Part shown: positions 17,438-24,135 of the stretch, piece after piece
Layout: each line of letters opens with the position of its first letter
Position numbering within the stretch: the first letter of the stretch is position 1
The notes under the pieces: model-generated
The model's input: the letters and a program-made list of their open reading frames with translations, nothing else
Database searches by the model: none
Told to the model about the DNA's origin: nothing
NCBI GenBank assembly: GCA_026390165.1
Contig: JAPLGM010000016.1
Coordinates: 1 to 64,000 of the forward strand
Origin: Campylobacterales bacterium
GTDB lineage: Bacteria; Campylobacterota; Campylobacteria; Campylobacterales; Sulfurimonadaceae
DNA: 64,000 bases
Reading direction: 5' to 3'
Translations under genes and position numbers: made by a program

Positions 17438-17818
17438 ATGAGCACAATAATCATGCTGTTTGTATTACCGCTGGGCATTTTCGTCTATTTTTGGGATCGC
17501 CGAAATTACGCACAGAGTCTTGAAATGTTCAGAGATTATTGTGTGCAGATGAACCATGCCGATTTCTCCGAGAATGAAAAAATGGATCGTATCGATGAGA
17601 TGTTTTATCAAAACGGTTACACCCGTATCGAGCGTACTGACTCCAGACTTGTGATAGAGAAAAAACATTTTAATATCGGAGTGCTATTTATCTGTTTGGG
17701 AGCTTTGACCTATTTCGGCTTATTTATCTATCTGATTTACTACCGTTTTTTTCTCAAAGCGAGAAGGGTTATTGTGGATTTGGATGAAGTAGAAATAATG
17801 AGGGAAGGGGGAAAGTAA
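17438..17818 (+). CDS. Unknown membrane protein, two segments
   Basis: A 126-residue protein with an N-terminal hydrophobic helix (3-18) and a second at about residues 80-105 (IGVLFICLGALTYFGLFIYLIYY). A charged soluble loop lies between them. No family is recognised. It has its own TATAAT box and an AGGAGAG ribosome binding site, so it is probably a single-gene unit. Confidence 0.7.
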   Translation: MSTIIMLFVLPLGIFVYFWDRRNYAQSLEMFRDYCVQMNHADFSENEKMDRIDEMFYQNGYTRIERTDSRLVIEKKHFNIGVLFICLGALTYFGLFIYLIYYRFFLKARRVIVDLDEVEIMREGGK

Positions 17819-17855
17819 CCCGTCCACTTTTTGTTTTGGGAATGTGAGAGGTTTA

Positions 17856-18386
17856 TTATGTGCGAATATATTTATTTCCTAGAATAAAATCTCTTCCTTT
17901 TTTTGATAAAAATATTTGTGTTCCATCCATCCAGTTATTATGTGCTTCGATAAACTCTAATTTAGATAATGATTCTATCATTTGTTCAGCTTGTAATATT
18001 GGGATTCGTAATTCGTATTTAAAATCACTATGCTGAGCTGGCTTGCCATCTTTTTGTACCAATAATTTTAAAAGCCTATATTCGTCGTCGGTTAATGTTA
18101 TATTGTCTGGTTCACTTTTTTGTTCTAGTATTTCAGTTTTATAGTTTTTTTCAGTAATAAAAGATATTATTTTTTTTACTAACCACCAGACGTAAGGTAT
18201 GCAAATTATTAATAAAAGCCATAATGGAACTTCTATAATATTGGAGAAGAAAGCTATTAGTTTAAAAATTATTGATTTAATCCAAAGCCAAATAGTAGGT
18301 AATGTACCATTTAACCAGCTAAAAAAAGAAAGAATTAAACTTGCTACTACGCTAGAAATAATAGGATGTTCTAGTACTTTATTCAA
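17856..18386 (-). CDS. Unknown membrane protein with C-terminal winged-helix-like domain
   Basis: A 176-residue protein with hydrophobic segments at about residues 9-25, 30-50 and 53-75. A soluble region (95-176) resembles a winged helix (TDDEYRLLKLLVQKDG, then LRIPILQAEQMIESLSKLEFIEA). Similar winged tails occur on membrane-linked proteins of phage-defence and mobile loci, but no family is assigned. It is AT-rich compared with the genes to its left and lies at the edge of the REP/RAYT patch, which suggests acquired DNA. Confidence 0.6.
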   Translation of the reverse strand: MNKVLEHPIISSVVASLILSFFSWLNGTLPTIWLWIKSIIFKLIAFFSNIIEVPLWLLLIICIPYVWWLVKKIISFITEKNYKTEILEQKSEPDNITLTDDEYRLLKLLVQKDGKPAQHSDFKYELRIPILQAEQMIESLSKLEFIEAHNNWMDGTQIFLSKKGRDFILGNKYIRT

Positions 18387-18400
18387 AAATTCTCCTTACT

Positions 18401-18426
18401 CGTTCCCACTCTCCTGAGTGGGAACG
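18401..18426. repeat. REP palindrome 1 (downstream of the RAYT gene)
   Basis: A perfect 11-bp stem, CGTTCCCACTC / GAGTGGGAACG, with loop TCCT. It lies just past the 3' end of the RAYT transposase gene. Two relatives lie at 18983-19006 and 19030-19051, so the transposase is bracketed by its own class of palindrome. Confidence 0.85.
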
Positions 18427-18452
18427 CATATTATCACCACAATCTTTCGATT

Positions 18453-18950
18453 TCAATTAATCCCTTTTGCTCTGCTATAGCGCCAGTGTATTGGGTCATC
18501 TATATAACCTCGTTTCACTGGATTATTGTGGATATAGCTAATCCGCTCTATCATCATTTGTTCGTTTTGTATGAGCTTTTGGGCTATTCCTTCCTGCCAT
18601 AATTGATATGTTCTATCAGATTTATGAGCTTTTTTATAAAACATTAGTTGATCGAGAATGGTGGTAACATTTTTAGATCGGAGTAAATCAATGATACATC
18701 TTGCTGTGTATTTTTTGAAACTTTCCATCGTTTTACCTAGATCATCACTGCTAACAATGAGATGCAGATGATTTTCGAGGATGACATAAGCGTAAATTTT
18801 CAGATTGTCAGTTTTTTGGAGGTATTTTAAACTCTCATAGATAATGTTGGTTATTTCGGTACGTGTAAAGATCGGAATCCAGTGCAACACTGTGCACGTT
18901 ACGAAATGCGGATGTGTCGATTCGAATATTTTGTATCTGCTTCTGCCCAT
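18453..18950 (-). CDS. REP-associated tyrosine transposase (RAYT, Y1/IS200-like)
   Basis: A 165-residue single-strand DNA nuclease of the HUH Y1 family that acts on REP palindromes. The HUH motif appears as NHLHLIV (about residue 55), and the catalytic tyrosine is probably in KKYTARC about 20 residues later. The opening MGRSRYKIF and HFVTCTVLHWIPIF are typical of RAYT proteins, which is why I start at the ATG at 18950. The same frame stays open to 19106, but that part is translated REP sequence joined to an antitoxin fragment. REP palindromes flank both ends of the gene. Confidence 0.88.
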   Translation of the reverse strand: MGRSRYKIFESTHPHFVTCTVLHWIPIFTRTEITNIIYESLKYLQKTDNLKIYAYVILENHLHLIVSSDDLGKTMESFKKYTARCIIDLLRSKNVTTILDQLMFYKKAHKSDRTYQLWQEGIAQKLIQNEQMMIERISYIHNNPVKRGYIDDPIHWRYSRAKGIN

Positions 18951-18982
18951 GTGGGTATTATAGCGCACTCTGGTCGACTCTG

Positions 18983-19006
18983 GCTCCCACTCTCCTGAGT
19001 GGGAGC
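18983..19006. repeat. REP palindrome 2
   Basis: A 10-bp stem GCTCCCACTC / GAGTGGGAGC with the same TCCT loop as REP 1, 33 bases upstream of the RAYT start. It is paired with REP 3, in the opposite orientation, as in a BIME-like doublet. Confidence 0.85.
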
Positions 19007-19029
19007 ACTCATTCATCTTGTTATATGCA

Positions 19030-19051
19030 TTCCCATTCGGGAGAGTGGGAA
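19030..19051. repeat. REP palindrome 3, inverted orientation
   Basis: A 9-bp stem (TTCCCATTC / GAGTGGGAA, one G-T pair) with loop GGGA. Read on the minus strand it matches REP 1 (CGTTCCCACTCTCCC...). It ends just inside the antitoxin-like fragment at 19062-19106 and probably marks the insertion junction. Confidence 0.75.
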
Positions 19052-19061
19052 CGAGGGATAC

Positions 19062-19106
19062 ATATTTACCGCGAACACCTTTGCTGAAATCGTATTCTTC
19101 TTTCAT
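19062..19106 (-). pseudogene. 5' fragment of a BrnA/CopG-type antitoxin gene cut by the REP unit
   Basis: The first 15 codons (MKEEYDFSKGVRGKY) match the opening of the intact antitoxin ending at 19115 (MKEEYDFSNAEQGKF) and the general start of this antitoxin family. The first 20 bases of the two genes are identical. After the tyrosine the sequence turns into REP-type DNA. The body of this second antitoxin copy is therefore gone, apparently replaced by the REP-RAYT unit. Confidence 0.65.
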
Positions 19107-19114
19107 GTATATAT

Positions 19115-19318
19115 TTACGCTGATACGCGGTTGGCAATCTCGATATCTTTACGCAAAAGTTCATTAATCAGGTTTTGGAGGGTTTCATTTTTCCCTTTGA
19201 GTTTATCGGCAAAAAAGTGAGCTATATCTTTATCGAGATAAATCGGTATTTCGATCTCTTCGAGAGGGATATAAAATTTGCCTTGTTCAGCATTGGAAAA
19301 ATCGTATTCTTCTTTCAT
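19115..19318 (-). CDS. BrnA/CopG-like antitoxin
   Basis: A 67-residue antitoxin that should neutralise the BrnT-like toxin encoded just upstream and repress their promoter. It has the family's opening (MKEEYDFS..GKF), a short strand (IEIPIYLDKDIAHFF) and a ribbon-helix-helix-like C-terminus (NETLQNLINELLRKDIEIA). It overlaps the toxin stop by four bases (ATGA), the normal toxin-first layout. A truncated sister copy lies immediately downstream. Confidence 0.85.
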   Translation of the reverse strand: MKEEYDFSNAEQGKFYIPLEEIEIPIYLDKDIAHFFADKLKGKNETLQNLINELLRKDIEIANRVSA

Positions 19319-19599
19319 TTTTGTGACCTCATTTCATAGATACGTTGTTCATTTTTTGTCGATTTTCGAGCGGAAATAATTCTAATCGAATCACCCTCTC
19401 GATAAGTATGAACGATCAATAATACACTCATCTGTAAACTTTTTCCCAATAAAATCCAGCGTTCTTCAACGTCGGAGTGTTCATCATCAGGGATATTGAG
19501 AGCAAATGGATCGGAAAACACATAGACCGCTTCCGCAAAATTGATACCGTGCTTTTTGATATTGGTTTGATTCTTGTTTTCATCCCATTCAAATTTCAC
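19315..19599 (-). CDS. brnT: BrnT-family ribonuclease toxin
   Basis: A 94-residue RelE-fold ribonuclease toxin. The family hallmarks are complete: FEWDENKNQTNIKKHGINFAEA at the start, FSDPFAL and EERWILLG in the middle, and the catalytic-side RIISARKSTKNEQRIYE at the end. The toxin therefore looks active, unlike the HigB copy earlier in the window. It forms an operon with the antitoxin (four-base overlap). A structured intergenic element lies upstream. Confidence 0.9.
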   Translation of the reverse strand: MKFEWDENKNQTNIKKHGINFAEAVYVFSDPFALNIPDDEHSDVEERWILLGKSLQMSVLLIVHTYREGDSIRIISARKSTKNEQRIYEMRSQK

Positions 19600-19668
19600 A
19601 GATTACCTTTGTACCTTGTTGATAGGGATATTGTAGCATAAGAAAAGAATGAAAATAAAATATATTCC

Positions 19669-19738
19669 CCGTGATCCAACACCTAGAGCCGTTTCGAAGG
19701 CAGTAGTGCCGAGAGGAACGAGCGTTCTTGGATCGCGG
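19669..19738. repeat. 70-base highly structured intergenic element
   Basis: An 11-bp outer stem (19669-19679 with 19728-19738, one G-T pair; core GATCCAA / TTGGATC) encloses inner pairings. These include GGCA-GTAG-TGCC (19699-19710) and a CGTT/AACG pair. It has no coding frame and lies in the 269-base gap between the sigma factor and brnT genes. It looks like an RNA structure or a small mobile palindromic element. An integron attC site was considered and not supported. Confidence 0.5.
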
Positions 19739-19807
19739 TATGCTCTTTTGATACATTTTCTCGCTAAAGAGAAAAGTAGGGGTAAAGTTTGAAATGTGGG
19801 GTGAGGG

Positions 19808-19840
19808 AAGGGGACTAAAAAGTAGCCTGTCCCCTTTTTT
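19808..19840. terminator. Strong hairpin with T run; repeat copy 2
   Basis: An 8-bp stem (AAGGGGAC, 19808-19815, with GTCCCCTT, 19829-19836) has a 13-base loop and continues into a T-rich run on the plus strand. On the minus strand it follows the sigma factor stop by about 30 bases, so it may end that transcript; the T run is better placed for plus-strand transcription. Its loop and right arm match the element at 16150-16180. Confidence 0.6.
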
Positions 19841-19868
19841 CCTTTTTTGAGAAATGCTTTGTCTTTCA

Positions 19869-20429
19869 TCATTTACGTATACATTGATTGTGGCACATTG
19901 TATCATTTTTATGAAAATCGACTATTTCATTCCGGCTATTATTCTCAAATCGGCAGCACACTTCGAGCAGTGATTTCAATGCCGTTTTTGCCCGTTTGGA
20001 ATGCGATTTGACAGTCGATATATTGAGTCCATTTTTTTCGGCATATTCGTTTAAAGTCAACTCATCGAAATAGACTGCTTGTAATACATCGTGCTGCATC
20101 GGAGAGAGTGTTTCCATAAATGTAGACAAGCAACAATCGAGTTCACGCATGATCGATTCATACAGAGCTTCATCATCAGATACATCCGTCTCATCGGTCA
20201 CATCGATCTTATGTTTCCGAAAATAGTCATTGATCGTATTGGAAGCGATGGCATAGAGCCAACTTTGAAACTTCTGAGTCTCTTTGAGGGTATCGATCGA
20301 TTGAAACGCTTTGATAAAAACTTCCTGTACAATATCTTCGGCAACATGAGCATTGTTCGTTTTATAACGAACATAGCGTAAAAGCGGTTGTCGAAATGTT
20401 TCATAGAGTGTAGATAACGAACTATCCAT
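19869..20429 (-). CDS. ECF-type RNA polymerase sigma factor
   Basis: A 186-residue group 4 sigma factor. Region 2 lies at about residues 8-75 (AEDIVQEVFIKAFQSID, FQSWLYAIASNTINDYFRKH) and region 4 at about 105-155 (LSPMQHDVLQAVYFDELTLNEYAEKNGLNISTVKSHSKRAK). No anti-sigma gene is adjacent. The C-terminal tail has several cysteines and histidines (EVCCRF, TMCHNQC) that could serve as a built-in metal or redox sensor; this is inference. It is divergent from two cysteine-rich proteins, and matching promoters on both sides suggest autoregulation. Confidence 0.9.
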   Translation of the reverse strand: MDSSLSTLYETFRQPLLRYVRYKTNNAHVAEDIVQEVFIKAFQSIDTLKETQKFQSWLYAIASNTINDYFRKHKIDVTDETDVSDDEALYESIMRELDCCLSTFMETLSPMQHDVLQAVYFDELTLNEYAEKNGLNISTVKSHSKRAKTALKSLLEVCCRFENNSRNEIVDFHKNDTMCHNQCIRK

Positions 20430-20460
20430 TAATGTGTATTCCTTTGGTTTAAACTCTCAA

Positions 20461-20493
20461 TTATAAGACGTAATCGTAAAAAAAATAGTTGCA
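20461..20493 (-). promoter_or_regulatory. ECF-type promoter of the sigma factor gene
   Basis: On the minus strand, TGCAAC (complement of 20488-20493) is followed by exactly 17 bases and then CGTCTTAT (complement of 20463-20470). This fits the ECF pattern of a -35 ending in AAC and a -10 beginning CGTC. The mirror-image promoter at 20503-20533 has the same boxes and spacing. Confidence 0.7.
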
Positions 20494-20502
20494 CTTGTAT
20501 AT

Positions 20503-20533
20503 TGCAACTTTTTTGGCACTCCACCCGTCTTAT
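20503..20533 (+). promoter_or_regulatory. ECF-type promoter of the cysteine-rich protein operon
   Basis: TGCAAC (20503-20508), 17 bases, then CGTCTTAT (20526-20533), about 28 bases before the ATG at 20562. The boxes and spacing match those read on the other strand toward the sigma factor. Both genes are therefore probably read by the same ECF sigma factor. Confidence 0.7.
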
Positions 20534-20561
20534 CTTTTGAAATCATTTACAGGAGAATATC

Positions 20562-20834
20562 ATGATTCAAAAAGAAATTACACAAACAGCCGATGGAGTC
20601 GATATCCATTTCTCAGGCGATATAGCCAAAGCCAAACTCGAAGCAATGGCATCGAATTGTAACAGCGGCGGTGCATGCAGCTGCGAATGTAACAGTGATC
20701 TTAAAGATCATATCAAACATGTAGACGTTTCTGGGGTAGACGGTGATGTAACTCTCTCACTCAAAGGTGAGACGCTCGATGCCTCAAAGGTAGAAACGGT
20801 AATGGCGGAATGCGATATGGAGAAACATCTATGA
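20562..20834 (+). CDS. Small cysteine-rich protein, probable metal binder
   Basis: A 90-residue unknown protein. A cysteine cluster sits in the middle (SNCNSGGACSCECNS, residues 32-46), between two similar beta-rich halves (DGVDIHFSGDIAKAKLEAM and DGDVTLSLKGETLDASKVETVM). That symmetry suggests an internal duplication with a metal-binding hinge. It has the ribosome binding site AGGAGA and a predicted ECF promoter. It overlaps the CopZ-like gene by four bases (ATGA), so the two proteins are co-produced and may share a metal. Confidence 0.75.
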   Translation: MIQKEITQTADGVDIHFSGDIAKAKLEAMASNCNSGGACSCECNSDLKDHIKHVDVSGVDGDVTLSLKGETLDASKVETVMAECDMEKHL

Positions 20835-21355
20835 GCTGTGGATGCGGAACGACAAGCGAAACCGGAAGTGGATGCGGATGTTCGATCAGCTCATCTGCGA
20901 CGGTAAGCTGCCCCGATTGCGGTACTATAGGAAGAAAGGTTTCAGCCCTGACTGTACAATCTCAATTTAAAAAAGAGATGTTATTGCGGTATGCCTCGTA
21001 TACGGATAAGTTTAATTTCTGTACGAATCCTGCATGTCCATTCGTTTATTACGACGACTCTGGAAAGATCATTATCCATCAGGATGAAATAAAATTCAAA
21101 GTGACGATCAAAAACGACGATCACTCAACGCCGCTGTGCTACTGTAAAAAGTTACTTAAAAGCGATTTTTATAAAATGGTAGAGAATAATGAACCCGATA
21201 TCGCCAATAAAATCAAAACCATTATCAGCGAAGGGAAATCATTTTGCGAAAAATCAAATCCCAAAGGGGTGTGCTGTACCGAAGACGTTAAAACCTTTTT
21301 AGCTGGATACGGGATGCAATGGGAAGATGCAGGTTCGGCAGGATGCTGCGGATAG
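20831..21355 (+). CDS. CopZ-like iron-sulfur / zinc metallochaperone protein
   Basis: A 174-residue protein with a cysteine-rich head (SCGCGTTSETGSGCGC) and a domain like the N-terminal part of Archaeoglobus-type CopZ. The domain is marked by CPDCGTIG, FCTNPACPFVYYDDSG, TPLCYCKKL and a later GVCCTEDV. In that family these cysteines bind zinc and a [2Fe-2S] cluster and help deliver copper. No C-terminal heavy-metal-associated domain is present, so it is only the N-terminal module plus a GCCG tail. It starts inside the stop of the preceding gene. Control by the divergent ECF sigma factor is likely. Confidence 0.8.
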   Translation: MSCGCGTTSETGSGCGCSISSSATVSCPDCGTIGRKVSALTVQSQFKKEMLLRYASYTDKFNFCTNPACPFVYYDDSGKIIIHQDEIKFKVTIKNDDHSTPLCYCKKLLKSDFYKMVENNEPDIANKIKTIISEGKSFCEKSNPKGVCCTEDVKTFLAGYGMQWEDAGSAGCCG

Positions 21356-21404
21356 TATTTTTAGCTGCCTTAGAAAAAAAGGAACAAGATACTTTTTTAG
21401 CTGG

Positions 21405-21424
21405 ATTCCCGCCTTCGCGGGAAT
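21405..21424. repeat. Short palindromic repeat between convergent genes
   Basis: ATTCCCGC-CTTC-GCGGGAAT forms a perfect 8-bp stem with a 4-base loop, between the CopZ-like gene and the convergent htpG stop. The wording resembles a widespread REP family (GGATTCCCGC...GCGGGAATGAC). It may serve as a terminator for both genes, though no T run follows. Confidence 0.65.
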
Positions 21425-21434
21425 GACAGAGAAA

Positions 21435-23315
21435 TTACAGCGCCTTAGCCATAATACGGTTAAGACGTGCAATAAACCCTGCGGTATCCGCTAACGTCTC
21501 ACCCTCATAAAGTTTCGCCTGATCGAGCAACACATGTGCCGCATCGTCGATAAGGTTCATGTCGGCTGAATCACTGAGTTTTTTGATCAACTCATGGTTC
21601 GGGTTGATTTGGAGGATTTGTTTGGGTGCTGGGAGATCGCCGCCCATGTTTCCGAATTGTTTCATCATCTGTGCCATCATGTAGCCTTGATCTTCTTTAT
21701 CGACTTTCAGACATACGGCAGAATCGGTAAGGTCGAAGGTTGTTTCGACTTTTGATACGTTCTCACCCAATGCGCTTTGAAGCTGAGTGATAAATGATTC
21801 AAGCGTTTTTGCTGTCTCTTCGTGCTCTTTTTTCTCTTCTTCGGACTCTTCGAGAACGGCATCGGTAACGTTGATAAATTTGTACTCTTTGTACTCTTGT
21901 ACCATTGGGAATACGATCGTGTCGATCTCTTCGTTCAATACGAGAACATCAATCCCTTTGGCTTTGAAACGCTCTAGGCTTGGAGAGTTTTTGAGCATTT
22001 GGAGAGACATTTTTGCAGAGATGTAATAAATCTCTTTTTTCTCTGCGTCTACACCCTCTACGAATGTGCTGAACATTACCGGCTCGGCAGAATTCAATGT
22101 ATTGAGTTTGAGAAGTTCGAGGATTTTTTCACGGTTGCCCATGTCACTGTAAAGACCCTCTTTGAGGACATTACCAAACTCTTTGTAGAACGCGTCGTAT
22201 TTTTCGGTATCGTTTTCAGAGACTTTTGAAAGTTCTCCCAATACTTTTTTGACCGATGCGTTTTTGATTTTCGCCATAACGCGGTTACTTTGGAGAATTT
22301 CACGGCTGACATTCAATGGAAGATCAGCTGAGTCGATCACACCGCGAAGGAAACGCAAGTAGGTCGGCATAAGCTCTTTTTCATCGTCGGTGATAAAGAC
22401 ACGGTTGATGTAGAGTTTGATACCGCTTTGGTAATCGACGCGGTACAAGTCCATCGGTGCTTTAGATGGCACGTAAAAGAGAGTAGTGTATTCGAGAGCC
22501 CCCTCCGCTTTGTTGTGCATCCATAGCAATGGTTCGCTGGAATCGTGTGCGATGCTTGAGTAAAAATCTTTGTACTCCTCTTCGCTAATATCGCTTTTAC
22601 CGATTGTCCATAATGCGTTGGCTTTGTTGACTTGGACGTTTTTGGTTTCGTTATGCCCTTTTTCTTCACCTTCGGCTGCGGCTACCCACTCCTCTTTGTC
22701 CATGAAGATCGGGAACGGGATATGGTTGGAGTATTTTTTGATGATAGAGTCGATACGGTGGGTCTCTAGGAACTCTCCCTCATCCTCTTTTAGGTGCATG
22801 ATGATGCTTGTCCCGTGGCTAGAACGCTCTGCGGGTTCGAGATCGTATTCTGACCCTGCCATTGAGCTCCATTTGTACGCTTGTTCTTCTCCTGCTTTAC
22901 GAGAAATAACTTCGACTTTGTCCGCTACCATGAACGATGCGTAGAAACCGACACCGAATTGACCGATAAGGTTAGAATCTTTTTTCTGATCGCCGCTAAG
23001 TTTTTCTAGGAATGCTTTAGTCCCTGATTTTGCGATAGTTCCGAGGTTCTCGACCAAATCCGCTTCATTCATCCCGATACCGCTATCGGAAATCGTAAGA
23101 GTTTTTGCCTCTTTGTCGATGATGATGTCGATACGTGGGTCAAATGCTACCCCTTTGTAGGCGTCATCGGTAAGAACGAGCATATTGAGTTTGTCAAGTG
23201 CATCGGAGCTGTTGGAAACGAGTTCGCGGACGAAAATCTCTTTGTTGGAATAAAGAGAGTGGATCATAAGATGTAAAATTTGAGAAACTTCGGTTTGAAA
23301 TTGATGTTTTGCCAT
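21435..23315 (-). CDS. htpG: Chaperone protein HtpG (Hsp90)
   Basis: A 626-residue ATP-dependent chaperone dimer. The GHKL ATPase motifs are present: NSSDALDKL (ATP-magnesium asparagine), DSGIGM and GQFGVGFYASFMVA in the first 130 residues. The middle domain (RGVIDSADLPLNVSREILQ, with the catalytic-loop arginine) and the C-terminal dimerisation domain follow. The length is standard. It has its own ribosome binding site (AAAGGAAT) and looks like a single-gene unit. No clear heat-shock promoter can be named. Confidence 0.97.
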   Translation of the reverse strand: MAKHQFQTEVSQILHLMIHSLYSNKEIFVRELVSNSSDALDKLNMLVLTDDAYKGVAFDPRIDIIIDKEAKTLTISDSGIGMNEADLVENLGTIAKSGTKAFLEKLSGDQKKDSNLIGQFGVGFYASFMVADKVEVISRKAGEEQAYKWSSMAGSEYDLEPAERSSHGTSIIMHLKEDEGEFLETHRIDSIIKKYSNHIPFPIFMDKEEWVAAAEGEEKGHNETKNVQVNKANALWTIGKSDISEEEYKDFYSSIAHDSSEPLLWMHNKAEGALEYTTLFYVPSKAPMDLYRVDYQSGIKLYINRVFITDDEKELMPTYLRFLRGVIDSADLPLNVSREILQSNRVMAKIKNASVKKVLGELSKVSENDTEKYDAFYKEFGNVLKEGLYSDMGNREKILELLKLNTLNSAEPVMFSTFVEGVDAEKKEIYYISAKMSLQMLKNSPSLERFKAKGIDVLVLNEEIDTIVFPMVQEYKEYKFINVTDAVLEESEEEKKEHEETAKTLESFITQLQSALGENVSKVETTFDLTDSAVCLKVDKEDQGYMMAQMMKQFGNMGGDLPAPKQILQINPNHELIKKLSDSADMNLIDDAAHVLLDQAKLYEGETLADTAGFIARLNRIMAKAL

Positions 23316-23406
23316 GTTGAATTCCTTTGGTTATTTTTATGTGGTGCGATTTTAACGAAATTGGATTAATAATGCAAGGTGTATCAATAAAGTTTAGTCT
23401 AATCGA

Positions 23407-24135
23407 CTAATACTTTATGCGTGTAAGGTAAAGACCATTATGAGGGGCGATGGCTGTAGTGTGCCGTTTTAGCCCATTGAGTTGTTCGATCAGTTGCTCT
23501 TTTGTTGATTTATTTGAAGAGATACGCAGTAGAAATCCGACCATAAGGCGAATTTGGGAACGTAAAAAACCGTTCCCCTCGAAAACGAGGATGAGATACC
23601 CTTTATACTCGTAGGCGTAAGCACGGTAAATGATACGGGTGAAATGATCCATATCGTTGCCACTTTTTTTGAAGAGTTCAAAATCATGGGTTCCCTCAAA
23701 AAGTCCTATCGCTTCAATGATAGCTTGAGGATTTAGAGAGGGGACGAAGCTGATAAAGTTGTCTTCGAAGGGGTTGGGGCTCCCCTCTTTGAGAATATAA
23801 CGGTAGGTCCGTTTTTTGGCACTGTAGCGGGCATGAAACTCTTTATCGACAAATTCGATTCGCTGTATCCGAATAGAGGAGGGGAGCTGCATATTGAGCA
23901 TATCGGTGAGCCGTCGCAGGTCGCTCCAGTAGTGGGGGAGATCGAGGTGCATCACTTGATGGGTGGCGTGAACCCCCCGATCGGTGCGACCTGACCCTTT
24001 TGGGGCGGTATGGATACGTAGCCGTTTGAGGGCGATGAGGAGTGTTCCGATAACCGTTTCGTGGGTTGTCGGCTGTTGTTGCGATCCCATAAAGGCAGAG
24101 CCATTGTAACTCATGGTGATTTTAACGCGGTTCAA
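23407..24135 (-). CDS. truA: tRNA pseudouridine(38-40) synthase TruA
   Basis: Converts uridines 38-40 of many tRNAs to pseudouridine. The catalytic aspartate lies in GSGRTDRGVHATHQV. The most likely start is TTG at 24135 (AGGAAA eight bases upstream), which restores the usual opening strand NRVKITMSYNGSAF; no in-frame ATG precedes that strand. The start overlaps the lptF stop by four bases. The product has 242 residues and is the last gene of the six-gene operon from glmU. Confidence 0.93.
   Translation of the reverse strand: MNRVKITMSYNGSAFMGSQQQPTTHETVIGTLLIALKRLRIHTAPKGSGRTDRGVHATHQVMHLDLPHYWSDLRRLTDMLNMQLPSSIRIQRIEFVDKEFHARYSAKKRTYRYILKEGSPNPFEDNFISFVPSLNPQAIIEAIGLFEGTHDFELFKKSGNDMDHFTRIIYRAYAYEYKGYLILVFEGNGFLRSQIRLMVGFLLRISSNKSTKEQLIEQLNGLKRHTTAIAPHNGLYLTRIKY

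Noticed and set aside
19669-19738. Integron attC site
   Set aside because: The left end fits a RYYYAAC box, but the right end lacks the matching GTT triplet and there is no integrase or cassette array.
19589-19906. Frames of 89 and 105 codons between brnT and the sigma factor gene
   Set aside because: They only read through the structured repeats and hairpin; no protein-like pattern.
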